A stretch of DNA of 64,000 nt, taken from NCBI GenBank assembly GCA_002633025.1, contig NMRB01000749.1:187720-251719 (forward strand), read 5' to 3'. Below the pieces are notes generated by a model that ran no database searches, was not told the origin of the DNA, and saw nothing but the letters and a program-made list of their open reading frames with translations. Below, piece by piece: positions 22,691 to 34,883 of this stretch. Within the stretch, counting starts at the first letter, position 1. Each line of letters begins with the position of its first letter. A program made the position numbers and the translations under genes. The stretch is from Notospermus geniculatus (Eukaryota; Nemertea; Pilidiophora; Heteronemertea; Lineidae).

Positions 22691-23725
22691 GTTGGTTTCC
22701 ATGGCTGACACTTGACCTCCCAGACAAACAGCAATAACTACTTCGAGAGATCATTCTCAAATACTAATTGCCAGATAAACAAGTCTACCAATTGCCGGAG
22801 AGTAACCATTAAATGCTCTAATTTAGTGTAATTTATAATCATGGTGGCTCTGACAAAGTTCAAGGCCACACCATCATGTCGAGATGATTATTTTCTCATT
22901 AAAGATGAACAGACTTGGATGAGTATGATGGATTCACTAATAGATCAGACAGTAACGATTAATGAGGCAATGAGATGGTCGGGTCATTATCAGGGAGAAC
23001 GGAGACAGGAGGAGCAACAGGTGCAATCAGTGCATGAACCCAAATGAGGACAAGTACCAGTGCAGACTGGTTCCTCATCTCACCAGTTTGGATCAAAGGG
23101 CCACAAGAGGCAGCTCCCATAGGCATTTTGATATGGCTTATCTATCAAATAGATGGTGTGAGTATCTAACCGCAGTCAACAATTGCTAATACAGCTCTGA
23201 GGCCAACGCGCCAACCCTGGCTGGCGGGTTAAGCCATGTCATAATTTTGCAAGCGGTTCAGTGCAAGCACCAAGAGCCCCTGATTTGCTCAGGATGAGAG
23301 AAGGCCAGTGTGAACAACCCAACCCTGCCTCCTGGTGTACAGCAACGCTGGAGAAAAACAACAACAACATCACTCTCACAAGTGAGAAGAAAGGCCGGCA
23401 GTACGACTTAAATACTGTTGCTGGAAGCTATCCACCAACCACTCTTGTATCATTTGAAATGTAACAAAGGAGACGCATCAGAAAAACGACCTTCACATTC
23501 TCTAAGTAGCAATCTCAGGTTCCAGGTATCCACATTACAAAGTTGGTGATAGTTGAGAGGACAGACTGATGGTAAGGAGAGGAAAATGTGAAGGCTGGAG
23601 TGTTAAATGGATTAAAATACTTTGAATTGATTTATATTTTATTAGATTTTCCATCAAGGCTGAAGCCAAAGTATTATTGGGTCCCGTGTGTATGAATTGG
23701 AGGCCATCTAAAGCTGCTTATGTTC
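22690..23725. other. Non-coding stretch, nothing recognised
   Basis: The short plus-strand frames at 22841-23047 and 23261-23464 show no known domain or clear splice context. Confidence 0.4.
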
Positions 23726-23729
23726 TTGG

Positions 23730-24110
23730 AGACAAACACAAACAAGGCCATTGATAACACAATCCTTGAGGTCAAGGCCATCTGTGGTGGTGAACACTGA
23801 CACCTCAAGGCCACTGCCAACCTGACCTTGGAGGTCAAGGACGTCTATGGTGACAAACGATGACACCTCAAGGCCATTGCCAACATGACCTTGGAGGTCA
23901 AGGCCATCCAACTATGGTGAAAAACACAATACCTGAAGGTCACTGCCAACATGATCCCGGAGGTCAAGGCTGTCTATGATGACGAACACTGCCACCTGAA
24001 GGCCACTGCCAACATGACCTTCGAGATCAAGGTCATCTATGGTGACAAACAACACAGCCATTGCCAACATGATCTTCAATGTCAAGGCCGTCTATGGTGA
24101 CTAACACTGA
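23730..24110. repeat. Minisatellite, units of about 60-66 bp
   Basis: Phrases GAGGTCAAGGCCATCTATGG and CCACTGCCAACATGACCTT alternate about six times. The right part is included in the duplication 23993-25275 / 25832-27109. Confidence 0.85.
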
Positions 24111-25275
24111 CACCTGGCAACAAGGTCTTGCCAACCAGACTCTCAACGACAAGGCCGTCGTCTATGGTGACTATTGTCACCTGATGCAAACAAGGCCATC
24201 CAACTCAACCCCCTTTAAGTCAAGGTTTTCGACGTTGGCAACAAGTATCAGCTCGTTTTACCATTGAGCCACGCATTAACGTATTCTTATTGATACCATA
24301 CTCTAACATGGAACATGCAGCCACTGTTATCCTCATATTCAATAAAAGCTCAGCTAACATCCAACAGGATAGACCATACCTCGCACTGCACAAAAGATAA
24401 ATACTCCCCTTGATACACCATCAGAGATTTTCATCGATATCCACTTTGGATTATTGGAGAACATACCAGGGGTCTATTCAAGGAGTCTTTAGCCATGTCA
24501 GCCAGAGAATGATGCATGCAATGGTGACTGACGAAGCAGTCAGGAGCATTGCTGGGGTAGAATTGGTCAGGCAAGCAGCCAGCCATTCACCTGTTGGAGA
24601 TGGATTATATTCAATGTTCCATTAGTATTATTTTCAATGTTCCATTAGTATAAGGCCAAGGGGTTTAAAACCTTTCTGATCTGGAGACGATGGTCACTAA
24701 GGTTCAAACACAGGGGAATAGAAAGGATCTTTCCAGGCCTCCCACTGGACCCCTCAAAAATTGGGAGTTTTAAGGGTGCCACATCGATTTTAAGGGTCAT
24801 TAATGCAGTGAATCAGATTTCCAAATTGCAGGGGTCCTTTCTTACATGTAGTTTTGGGGGTACACAGACAATTTTCAGGGGTCACCTCCAGCCCTGTCTT
24901 TTGTTGACTCTAAAGCTGGCAGTGGAACAGCGGCATGAAGTACCAGGGGATCACACTGGGGGCATCTTCGACATGAGTCCATACTCGTCTGCAACTATGC
25001 CATATTCCCAGTACTTCATCATTAGAGAAACCAAATGATATGACATATGATATGAGTCATTGGATATTCACAATCAGTCATAAACCAAACCCAGGACAAA
25101 CCAATCAAACGTTGAAAGAGAGTATGCAATAAATACAGGACGATGTTGAGAGGCTTCTCTGGGCAAGTAATGAAATATTGCCAATTTGATATTTCATGGC
25201 TCCACATGGCTGCAGGAAAGGAAGCCAAGAGAGGAAGGTTGATAAAACACAAGATTTTCTCTGCATGCGTTGGAT
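23993..25275 (+). repeat. 1.28-kb duplication, first copy
   Basis: From CACCTGAAGGCCACTGCC to CTGCATGCGTTGGAT this segment recurs nearly identically at 25832-27109. Differences are point changes and small indels. Confidence 0.95.
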
Positions 25276-25650
25276 CCCTTACCAAAAAGCAGCATGTTTT
25301 ATGCATATTCCATGCAGGAAATAAGCATGAAATGTAGGCATGTTTTACGCATGAATGGTGCAATGCGTAAAGTGTGCCCCCCACACAGTGAGTGCATGTT
25401 TTATGCACATGCACGAAAGAGGCATACATGATGTACACACGTTTTCCTGTGTTGCAGATAGCAAGGTGCATGTTTTATGCATGGCTAATCCTCTTATCAA
25501 ATATGTAAATGAAGTGCCTAAAACATGCCTATTTGAAGCATGCATGGTGCATGACCAAGGGGCATGATTGAAGCATGATGCGTGCACTTTTGATGCACTG
25601 GATAATCCTATGAGGGGGGCATGATTGATGCATAGTATATGCATATTTTA
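25276..25650. repeat. Diffuse GCATG/TTTTATGCAT word-rich stretch
   Basis: Variants of GCATGTTTTATGCAT occur at least eight times at irregular spacing, without a fixed period. The stretch lies between the two copies of the 1.28-kb duplication and is absent from the second copy's flank. Confidence 0.6.
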
Positions 25651-25830
25651 TGCAGTTCTATTAATAACCATGGCATTGTGTAAGTAATTAGTGTACACAA
25701 TGAGAGCAATGTGTACAGTAGATCTCTATAGACCGACATACATGTGTATAAATTAGCTCTGTTAGTATATGTTGCACATGATCATCTCAGTGCTGCTCAG
25801 TTTGGAAGTGTTTTGGAGGAACTTACCCCC

Positions 25831-25831
25831 N
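25831..25831. other. Single-N assembly join
   Basis: The N directly precedes the second copy of the 1.28-kb duplication. Further single Ns are at 53797, 56242 and 57938. Confidence 0.9.
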
Positions 25832-27109
25832 CACCTGAAGGCCACTGCCAACATGACCTTCGAGATCAAGGTCATCTATGGTGACAAACAACACAGCCAT
25901 TGCCAACATGATCTTCAATGTCAAGGCCGTCTATGGTGACAAACACTGACACCTGGCAACAAGGTCTTGCCAACCAGACTCTCAACGACAAGGCCGTCGT
26001 CTATGGTGACTATTGTCACCTGATGCAAACAAGGCCATCCAACTCAACCCCCTTTAAGTCAAGGTTTTCGACGTTGGCAACAAGTATCAGCTCGATTTAC
26101 CATTGAGCCACGCATTAACGTATTCTTATTGATACCATACTCTAACATGGAACATGCAGCCACTGTTATCCTCGTATTCAATAAAAGCTCAGCTAACATC
26201 CAACAGGATAGACCATACCTCGCACTGCACAAAAGATAAATACTCCCCTTGATACACCATCAGAGATTTTCATCGATATCCACTTTGGATTATTGGAGAA
26301 CATACCAGGGGTCTATTCAAGGAGTCTTTAGCCATGTCAGCCAGAGAATGATGCATGCAATGGTGACTGACGAAGCAGTCAGGAGCATTGCTGGGTAGAA
26401 TTGGTCAGGCAAGCAGCCATTCACCTGTTGGAGACAGATTATATTCAATGTTCCATTAGTATTATTTTCAATGTTCCATTAGTAGAAGGCCAAGGGGTTT
26501 AAAACCTTTCTGATCTGGAGACGATGGTCACTAAGGTTCAAACACAGGGGAATAGAAAGGATCTTTCCAGGCCTTCCACTGGACCCCTCAAAAATTGGGA
26601 GTTTTAAGGGTGCCACATTGAATTACAAGGGTCCATAATGTAGTAAATCAGATTTCCAAATTGCAGGGGTCCTTTCTTAGTTTTGCGGGTGTACAATACA
26701 AAGACTACACTTTGCAGGGGTCACCTCCAGCCCTGTCTTTCTTTGACACTAAAGCTGGCAGTGGAACACTGCATGAAGTACCAGGGGATCACACTGGGGG
26801 CATCTTCGACATGAGTCCATACTCGTCTGCAACTATGCCATATTCCACTTCATCATTAGAGAAACCAAATGATATGACATATGATATGAGTCATTGGATA
26901 TTCACAATCAGTCATAAACCAAACCCACGACAAACCAATCAAACGTTGAAAGAGAGTATGTAATAAATACAGGATGATGTTGAGAGGCTTCTCTGGACAA
27001 GTAATGAAATATTGCCAATTTGATATTTCATGGCTCAACATGGCTGCAGGAAAGGAGACCAAGAGAGGAAGGTTGATAAAACACAAGATTTTCTCTGCAT
27101 GCGTTGGAT
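25832..27109 (+). repeat. 1.28-kb duplication, second copy
   Basis: It starts at the first base after the N at 25831 and ends at GCGTTGGAT, after which the two copies diverge (CCCTTACC in the first, TGGGCAAA in the second). Confidence 0.95.
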
Positions 27110-27458
27110 TGGGCAAATTGACCACACTCTCTTTGTCAATTAACGCCATCTTTTCATCCCCACCCTTACAACAACCACCAGATGATGCATTAGGAGGCTG
27201 AGGGAGGAAGATTGATGAATACAGTATTAAACTGCACTTCATCACAATTCTGGACTGAAATCAACACAGACACAATTCTGCCCTCCAAGGACAAAGACAT
27301 TATCTCAGCTAAGAATCAGAGGGAGCATGTTTGATAGATTAGTACCTCTACTAGCTATCTCAGCTAAGAATCAGAGGGAGCATGTTTGATAGTGGTACTA
27401 GCTGTAATCTACACTGCAGTGCATGTGATAGAGCTATTACTTCACTCCAACATGCCCC

Positions 27459-27709
27459 CACGTGATCAGTCATCCTGAGAACATCTGGGGTTAGTGCTCG
27501 CTCCCTTCGCCACCGCACACAACGGTGATGAAGGGAGCGAGCGCAAAACCCCAGGGGTAGCCGCATAGAAACTCCGCTAGTGCTTTGACAGCCTATCGGT
27601 GTTAAAATGCATGGAAAAATGTACAGCACTATCGGCAGATGGGCTCCGCCAGCGCTAGCGGAGTTTCTATGCGGCCACCCCTGATGTTCTCAGGATGACT
27701 GATCATGTG
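27459..27709. mobile_element. Three-armed foldback (nested hairpins)
   Basis: The outer arms CACGTGATCAGTCATCCTGA (27459) and TCAGGATGACTGATCATGTG (27690-27709) pair for 27 bp. Inside are two hairpins in series. One is GCTCGCTCCCTTCGCC with its complement (27494-27543); the other is GCCGCATAGAAACTCCGCTA with its complement (27559-27675). Confidence 0.85.
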
Positions 27710-28090
27710 GAGTTACTTTTTTTAACTTTTTAGGGCAGAATTGCAATCAGCATCTATGACACTGACAGACAAACCACTGACTTCTAAAGCCATCTTTCTT
27801 CTTCTTCAAACCAATAATAACGATCATTTGTGAAAGTAAATTTGCCTCTTCCTCACCTAGTCTGCTATTTACGAAGCAATACAGTGAAATCTGACGACGC
27901 TTCCTTTGTGACGAGACAATAATGACTTCAAATCAAATCAATGAAACGGATGTGATATTGATGATAGAAGATTCAGCTAATTTTGAATCTGATACAGGCA
28001 AGTTTACCATCGCGGAGGAGTCATGTCTATTTCCTTGTGAAATGACTTTTATGACTGGTACAAATATAGAAGATGGAGCAGAAGGGATGC

Positions 28091-28172
28091 CATCCTCCCA
28101 TAGCAGGGCTTTGGTCTTGCTCCACTCTGTGGATGAAGATGAGTGAGTAAAAACCCCTGCTGTCGGAGGATG
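28091..28172. mobile_element. CATCCTCCCAYAGCAGGG-family MITE, compact copy
   Basis: CATCCTCCCATAGCAGGGCT opens and CCCCTGCTGTCGGAGGATG closes an 82-bp copy. Confidence 0.85.
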
Positions 28173-28569
28173 GAGGGATGCTGCGATGGGTAGCATTCCC
28201 TGACCAACATCACTCTCAAAGTACTGCTCCACATTAGAGTTTTCTTGGGCAAGTCAGCTCTCACTGGACAATTTTATACCATTGTTTAGTTTCCCTTAGT
28301 TTCCACTGAGACCGGCAGTGATACAAAAGACTGTCCATAGACATTTCTATGCTTGAGTTGCCCATAGAGAGCCAATTCTAAGCCCAGAGTCAAGGTGCTT
28401 TTATCACTGCAGTCTCTCCAGAAACTGTTCTTGGGAACTGAAGGAGCAGCTCATTCAGCGCTCACTTGATGCCTTAAAATCAGACTCCAGAAACTTTTCT
28501 GGGGAATTCAAGGAGCAGCTTATTCAGGACATCACTTGATCCTTTCAGACCCATTGATAGTACAAAGTG

Positions 28570-28632
28570 GTGGGCCGACCAGGAATTGAACCTGCAGCCT
28601 CTCGATCATCAGTGTGCCATCACACTCCCCAA
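28570..28632 (-). mobile_element. tRNA-like SINE fragment
   Basis: The minus strand contains a perfect B-box, GGTTCAATTCC, preceded by a decayed A-box (TGATGGCACACTGATG). No intact tRNA cloverleaf is formed. Confidence 0.4.
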
Positions 28633-28639
28633 TGACAGA

Positions 28640-29440
28640 TCTAACAACCTCACAAGGATGAACATCTAATTGAAGTGTTAATACCCAGATAGTTTTCCTA
28701 CAGAGAACCTTTTAGCATTTTTTACATCAACTGAATCTATTTCCAACTAATTGGTTTTAACACTCAGCATTTTCTGTTCTAGTCTACATTGAGATAAAAT
28801 CATGCCCAGGGAAACTAATGATGAAGTCATTTACAAGCAAATTCATTCGGTATAATTGGGTGTAGAGATGTACATTACATGCATGGACAAGGAGAAAAGG
28901 TGGAAACGAGCACCGCCTCAGAAGATGATCCTTTCAATTGTTGAAACAAGACAACAGCAAACACAAAACAGCATCTGGAACCAAGAGCCCATGCAGTCAT
29001 ACGGTTTGGAAAAATTTCTGAGATCTTTCAGGTCCCTACCAATATAAGTGTTCACAAGCTACCCTTGCGTGGAACATCAGAGAAAGCCTTCACAACTATT
29101 TTCTGCTGCTCTGGTCAGCAAACTGTCCACATTTACTTTAGCATGTTTACACATTTGCAACAGTAAAGCCGCCATCTCGAAGAGATTACTATCTTGTTCA
29201 GAACAGAAGAGAAAGAAGTTGACATAATCCACATGAGTCAGCAATTACGAATATGGTCAATGGAACAGCGAGGAGGGCAAGTAAGGTTAGCAACATGGAG
29301 CGTTACATTGGATTGCACTCTGTGGGGTCAATTTTACTGCCCAACAGTGATACAAGTGAACATTTCGTCGAAGCTATTTGTCAGAATTTTTCATCTCATC
29401 ATCTGGACATCATTCTCCATTCCATCTCTTCAAGAAGGCC
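28640..29440. other. Non-coding stretch, nothing recognised
   Basis: No exon or repeat boundary could be supported. Confidence 0.4.
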
Positions 29441-29443
29441 GTA

Positions 29444-29592
29444 ATGCAGGAGGAAACAAGAGGACCGGGGGAATCCTGCATGACAAAGTGAGTCTCCAAG
29501 TTCATCATCTGGAGAATGGGTACAAACTGGAGTTGAACCCACAACATCAGTGACGACATCCATGGTTACCTCAACTACGCCACTGGGAGTCT
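29444..29592 (-). mobile_element. Diverged tRNA-derived SINE
   Basis: Read on the minus strand, TCCCAGTGGCGTAGTTGAGG (A-box region) is followed by GTGGGTTCAACTCC (B-box) and the body remnant GTTTCCTCCTGCATT. Confidence 0.6.
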
Positions 29593-29799
29593 GACATCTG
29601 TGTTTTTGTTCGTCTTCACTGCTGTGTTGGTAGATGAGTATTTACCGGACTCGATGATGCTAACAGAGACACAGGAGATGTTTTCATCAACCAAGACCAA
29701 CAACAAGGATTAATTGCCATGAGTTGGTCCCAAAACAGCACTTCATGGTCATTGGAACAACTGCCTCTTAATGGTATCCTGTAATACTCACCAGGGAGT

Positions 29800-29912
29800 G
29801 GAGAATTGAAATTGGAATGAACAGACCTATAGCTGGGTGTAAGTGTAAAGCGCATTGAGCAGTCCAACTGGAAATGAGCTATATAAGAACAGCATTATTA
29901 TTATTTATTATT
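29800..29912 (+). mobile_element. SINE 3' tail with ATT microsatellite
   Basis: GTAAAGCGCATTGAGCAGTC, then GAGCTATATAAGAACAGC and (ATT)n form the conserved 3' end of a widespread class of animal tRNA-SINEs. The 5' part is not recognisable. Confidence 0.65.
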
Positions 29913-30273
29913 ATTACTATCTTCATTAGAAACCAGACTCCATCATCACTTTTTATTATGATGTAATGAAGTCAATTGATATTTATTGCATCACTCATGG
30001 ATCAAATCACACACCATGACAAATAGGCAGGTTGGTGTATGAGCCAACTTAATTATCTTGCTTGTGGGATGCATGTTTTCTATCACAGAGATGATATTGA
30101 TGAAAGAAGTGAAGACATAAAAATAGTCACAATGTTTATGAAAATTATATAGAGATCGTCACACAAGGGTCAGTACCCGATCTTTGTTTCTGAGACACAA
30201 ACTTTGAAGTTGTCAGCATTTTGACAGCTCTTAGAGCCGCAAGTCTGAATTCACAAGAAAAGCTCTGCCTAAA

Positions 30274-30570
30274 GCCTGCCGCACACGAGTGCAATTTTGT
30301 CTCCGACGCTGTCGCCATGGGAGTCTTTTGTCTCAGCATCCTGTCACGTGCCGCACGTGGTGCGTCAGCCACTGCACACGATTGCAAATTTGCATCCTGT
30401 AGATGCGGCGCAACTGGCGCCAGTCAAACATGTTTGGTCTGCGTTGGAGGCAAAAAACCCGTCTCCACATCTGCCTCCGGCCACCGCACATGTTGACATT
30501 TGCACAGACATGACAGAGGAGGTAAAACTCTCCATAGTTGGAGGCAAAATTGCACTCGTGTGCGGCCTGC
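30274..30570. mobile_element. Palindromic MITE with CCGCACACGAGTGC ends
   Basis: GCCGCACACGAGTGCAATTT at the left and AAATTGCACTCGTGTGCGGC at the right are perfect inverted copies, enclosing a C/G-rich interior of about 250 bp. Confidence 0.85.
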
Positions 30571-31722
30571 TGAAGCTTCTCGCCAAAATATTTCTCAAGT
30601 CTTTTAACCAGGTTTGAAGTTTAACTGCATGATGTGCAGATCAATCATAGCCTCAGTCTCACCACACGCACAAGAACTATTCGCAGATCAAACCATGCCA
30701 GACACAAAGATAAAACCTGATATCCATAATTGGCAATTTTACCGTTGATGATTGATCAGCATTTGAAAATAACTGAAAGCAGCGTGACAAAAATACATCG
30801 AGGCACATCCCATTAACTTTAGATTGATCTTTAAGCCTTTGTAAATAGGAAGACAAGCTGAAAGCCGCCCTTCGATTTCTGCTGAATTCAAATTGAGGAC
30901 CAAAACATACAGAGTGGAGGATGATGGGAAAGATACAATTGAGATGTCAATTTCAGCAGATGACCCATTTGCACGGCTTTCATGCGAGAGAATTCAATCT
31001 CGTAAATCACGGCATGCTCTGTCATCCTGGAATTCATTCCTTCCAAACTGACATTATAACCTCCCCCCTGGCCCCCCTCCCACCACCAATCCCACTCCAG
31101 CACGCTGAGGGGTGTGATGGAAGTCGCATGGACTGAGACGCTGTCCTGTTGCATGGTCAACTATCAGGACAAATCACAGACCAATCAAAACATCATTCCA
31201 TCAGACACGTCAGAGCTTTGTTGGAAATCCACTTTGACTGACCAGCCAGGATAAGCAATGCAGACATCATATCACCTGGTCCCTGGACTGCAGGACTTTA
31301 GCCGTTGATTGCGAATATCGATTTTTGAGGCCACATACTCGGCAAAACATCAAGTCTGACACAGCTAAAAGTACCAATCTGATTATGCATGACGAATGGC
31401 CAAAGAAGGAGATGGGGACAAAAAGCTATGTTATTGTTGACTGAACAGGTAGATTAGGCTATAAATCAGGGAGCAACGGCACTACAGGACAGTCTGGTCA
31501 TTACCAATTAATGAGAATGCCTCTGTGCATACTAATATCACTGCAGAAGGCTAGTCAAGGAAGCTATTCTCTAATGAACAGCTCATCAGTGCAAATGTTT
31601 ACACAAGGGGGAAGTCTTCAGCCAGCAACTTGAAATTACTCCCCTTTGTTGGTTACTGCAAACTTTTGACGTTAACTCAAGATGCTGCTAAGGTGTTGGT
31701 CAACATTTTCTCGTGCAAGTTG

Positions 31723-31985
31723 GCTCTCTATGGGCAACTTTACGAAAGAGCTTTCTATGGCAACTTTGCCAGAGCTTTCTATGGGCGACTTCACCGTAAA
31801 GCTTTCTATGGGCAACTGTACCAGAAAGCTTCCTATGGACAACTTCCCCTTAGAGTTTTCTACGGGCAACCAGACCACATAGCTTTCTATGGGTAATTTT
31901 GGCATGAGCTTTCTATGGGTGACTTTTGCACTAGGGCTTTCTATGGGCAACTTTGCCTTAGAGCTTTCTATGGGCAACTTTACCA
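31723..31985. repeat. Minisatellite with GAGCTTTCTATGGGCAACTT units (copy A)
   Basis: About nine units of 27-33 bp share CTTTCTATGGGCAACTT. Open frames across it read a Y-G-Q-L / F-Y-G repeat but have no gene context. Confidence 0.85.
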
Positions 31986-32866
31986 TAGAAAACTACGAGC
32001 AGTCATTTGTGTCAATGGTGCAACATAGTGTAAGTCTCGGAAACAAACAATGGTGAATTGCCCATTGAGAGCCAACTTGCACGACAATCTGAAGCAGTGC
32101 ATCTTGAAGTCATGGCCATAAAATGTTAATGTCAAGGATATTTGTGGGGATGTCGATCATGTCATAAATATCAGAGGTCAAGAACCCTCATAAATGCTCA
32201 GTGTGGACTCCTTTATTTGATTACGATATTCACATATGATGCTTTGTCTCAATCACACTACTTGTCTTCGCAAAAGGGCAAATGATATAGTATGTACTGA
32301 CATGCATGTCAAATACATGTACTGGATCTTTGCCCTCCTAAAGTCCGGCTTGACCTCTACACAGTGTACTTCACAAGGCCCACGATACATTTAAGATGCC
32401 CGACCCTGGTCTCCCTATCATCTCCCCATGCACAACAACTCTACAATGGATCTTATGAGGGCAACGTTCCAGTATGTTGAACCCTTACAATCAGAACCCT
32501 GTTCACCCCCAAGTACAGAGTAACCTTCCAAGCTGAAAGTGCAAGGGGCAAGTCTTTCCATAAGTGCATAATACAAAGTATACCATTATCAAATATTCCC
32601 AGAGGTTATTACCAATCGCATCCACCATTATCTTTAATGTTCATCATCAGCGTTCCTGTTAGTACGGCTGCAGGGATCAAGCAGGTGCAATAGAAAAGCA
32701 AGAACCTTGGTTTCGATGTCGGATCAAGATGGAGGCAGACGTTTGCCGAGATGGATCTAAAGCCCTTTTCCACTACAGCGGAGTCCACTCCGCCGTATAG
32801 TTTGTGGCAAGCGGTGCAGTTTTTCACAGGGTTCTGGATAATCCTTCTATGAATTAACAATACATG

Positions 32867-32983
32867 GGCTCCTATTCTAGAAGCCTCCTTAACTCTAAGG
32901 TCCACTTTAAGCTTTTGTATTCTGCCCTGCAAACAATAGCTAAAGGTAAACCTTAGAGTTAACAAGCTTCTAGAATACGGCCC
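32867..32983. mobile_element. GGGCC-type foldback (TATTCTAGAA subtype)
   Basis: GGGCTCCTATTCTAGAAGCC to CTTCTAGAATACGGCCC. Copy B has the empty site (AATACATGGTGCAAT). Removing the element together with AT restores it, but end assignment is ambiguous by 1-2 bases. Confidence 0.85.
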
Positions 32984-33000
32984 ATGGTGTAATACCTATG

Positions 33001-33473
33001 CAGTGCTGCTTACCCCTAAAAAAATTCTGGGTATTTTTCTACCAAAGTTTGGGTATTTTGCCGAACTTTTGGGTACAATATATGAATTGACTGAGTTTGC
33101 GTATTTTGACAATGTCTGCGTATGTTTGCGTATATTTTGACAATGTTTGCGTATTTTGACAATGTTTTGGATACAATATGTTAATAGAATGATATTTTTG
33201 GGTATTTTCTACATTTTTTGGGTACAATTAAGTTGGCGGCTCAGTGGGAGGTGGAGAACGACGAAAACAACTTGTGAACTTCGTCATGTTTATTCCTTAC
33301 AAATCCTACTTTCAAACGTAGAACGATTACTTTTAAACGTATTTCACGATGTTTCTGCGTACAACTGACCAAAAATCTCCAAAACGTATGATGGGGACCT
33401 TCAAACGTATCACGTACAATTGGAAATGATTTCCGTACAGTGTACGGTGGAAACGTACAAGTAAGCACCCATG
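33001..33473. mobile_element. Non-autonomous DNA transposon, CA...TG ends, 6-bp target duplication
   Basis: The 473-bp insert begins CAGTGCTGCTTACCCC and ends GTAAGCACCCATG (10 of 13 terminal bases pair). It is flanked by CCTATG (32995-33000 and 33474-33479). The empty site with one CCTATG is in copy B. Inside, GGGTATTTT and GCGTATTTTGACAATG recur. Confidence 0.85.
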
Positions 33474-34736
33474 CCTATGCCTGTGAAAACCACACCGCTC
33501 GTCACAAACCGCAGCAGAAACCGCTAGAGCGGAAGTGGGTTTTTAGTGTTATGAGCATGTGCAACTTTAATGCAATCCTGGGCCAGGGGAAAAGAAAGCA
33601 ATAAGCCAAAGAGCACCTCGAAGCTGAATTGCCACTCCTGTGCCATTTCACCATGGGCTTTTTGCATCAAGAGTGGTTCTTGTTAGGTGTCTCAGTAGAA
33701 AGAGCTCTGTTGCCAAGTGTGTGACAGGTTACTCCGCTAGAATGATATTCTGCCGAAGACCTTGCAGCCTGGTAGCAAGATTCTTCCAGCCAGTGCTTCC
33801 CTTCCAATCAATATGACCTGTACTCCCCTGATAAGCACACAGTGGTTAATACTTGTTAGCCTTCTTCTAGCAATCACCAAGAGAAGGAGAGGGATTGAAT
33901 TAACTTGGAGCAGAAATGAAATCATTGCAATAGGAAGCGACACTTTCCTCATGATTGCGATCACCTCGACTAGCCTCATGTTCTGACACAAACCTAATGA
34001 TCAAGGACAATAAACCCATCATGGTTCTTAATGGATAGTCCCCAGATATGGTCAGATATGGTCAAACAAGTGCCAGCTGCCATGAGACAATTGTTGGACC
34101 TCGCTGTCAGATGTGCTATGGCATCTGATTCTGGACTGAGTCCGAAACATTGCTTGCTGCAACTAGACTGTTTATACCGAATTCACATGAATCTAAACAG
34201 TCAGCCTTGGCTCTTCAGTCCATCGGATAGGAAATCGTGGTGACTTGTACTTTGTACCAGATTCAAGGGCAAAAGACCCCATCCAAGTGAGGAATACGAG
34301 AAGCTTCAGATGGCCTCTTCTGTACTTACCAGGGCCAATAATGCTTTATCTTCAGCCCTGATGGATAAATCTAATATCGTACCTCAAGGTAAAATCCTTG
34401 AATTTGATTGGCCGATACGCATCACGTGGCCGTGTAACATTTTCTAATGTTACCCGGCATAATGTCACATGGATGGGCGTGGCTAAAACAAAATGGCTAA
34501 CGTTTTTTTCATTTGACCGCTTCGAATGTTTGAAGTCAGATATCAGGCACTCGAGCTCAGATCGAATCATATTTTGGTGTCGATTGGCGGGGTATCGGCG
34601 TATATAACTCGAATACATCAAGTGTTGCGTGGAGTAGAGGAAATAGCAGGCTAAACTGGCGTGATAAATGGTAGGCCTACCTCACCGACCGGTCCGCGCT
34701 GCCTGCATGGCAACCTCAATGTGTGTCGCATCTTGG

Positions 34737-34781
34737 TGACGTAATGACGTCATCGCATCTGTTGGTAGCAATGGCGCGAAA
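34737..34781. promoter_or_regulatory. CRE and E2F motif cluster in the copy-A insertion
   Basis: TGACGTAA abuts a perfect cAMP-response element TGACGTCA (34745-34752). TTTCGCGCCAT, an E2F consensus on the minus strand, lies at 34771-34781. Upstream in the same insert are GATTGGCGGGG (near 34583) and TATATAA (near 34600). No transcript start or gene is assigned. Confidence 0.35.
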
Positions 34782-34883
34782 TGCGCTCAGCGCTTCTCTC
34801 TTCGACTGACTCGGCATGTAGGCCTAGATTTATGATCAATTTTGGTCATCTGTTACCGTTTATAATGCAGAGGTACGATATAG

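Larger units (their letters stand above)
32761..33535. mobile_element. CCGTTTCCACTACAGCGGA-family MITE split by two later insertions (copy A)
   Basis: The outer arms are CTTTTCCACTACAGCGGAGT and its partner AAACCGCTAGAGCGGAAGTG. The uninterrupted version of the same element is in copy B at 44822-44997, so the two insertions (32867-32983 and 33001-33473) came later. Other members are 53108-53277 and 63401-63586. Confidence 0.85.

Noticed and set aside
28570-28632. Functional tRNA gene
   Set aside because: Perfect B-box but no intact acceptor stem or A-box; also rejected for 45930-45995 and 1140-1225. All fit SINE remnants.
31630-31986. Open frames with Y-G-Q-L / F-Y-G repeats
   Set aside because: Minisatellite translation; disrupted in the sister copy and without gene context.
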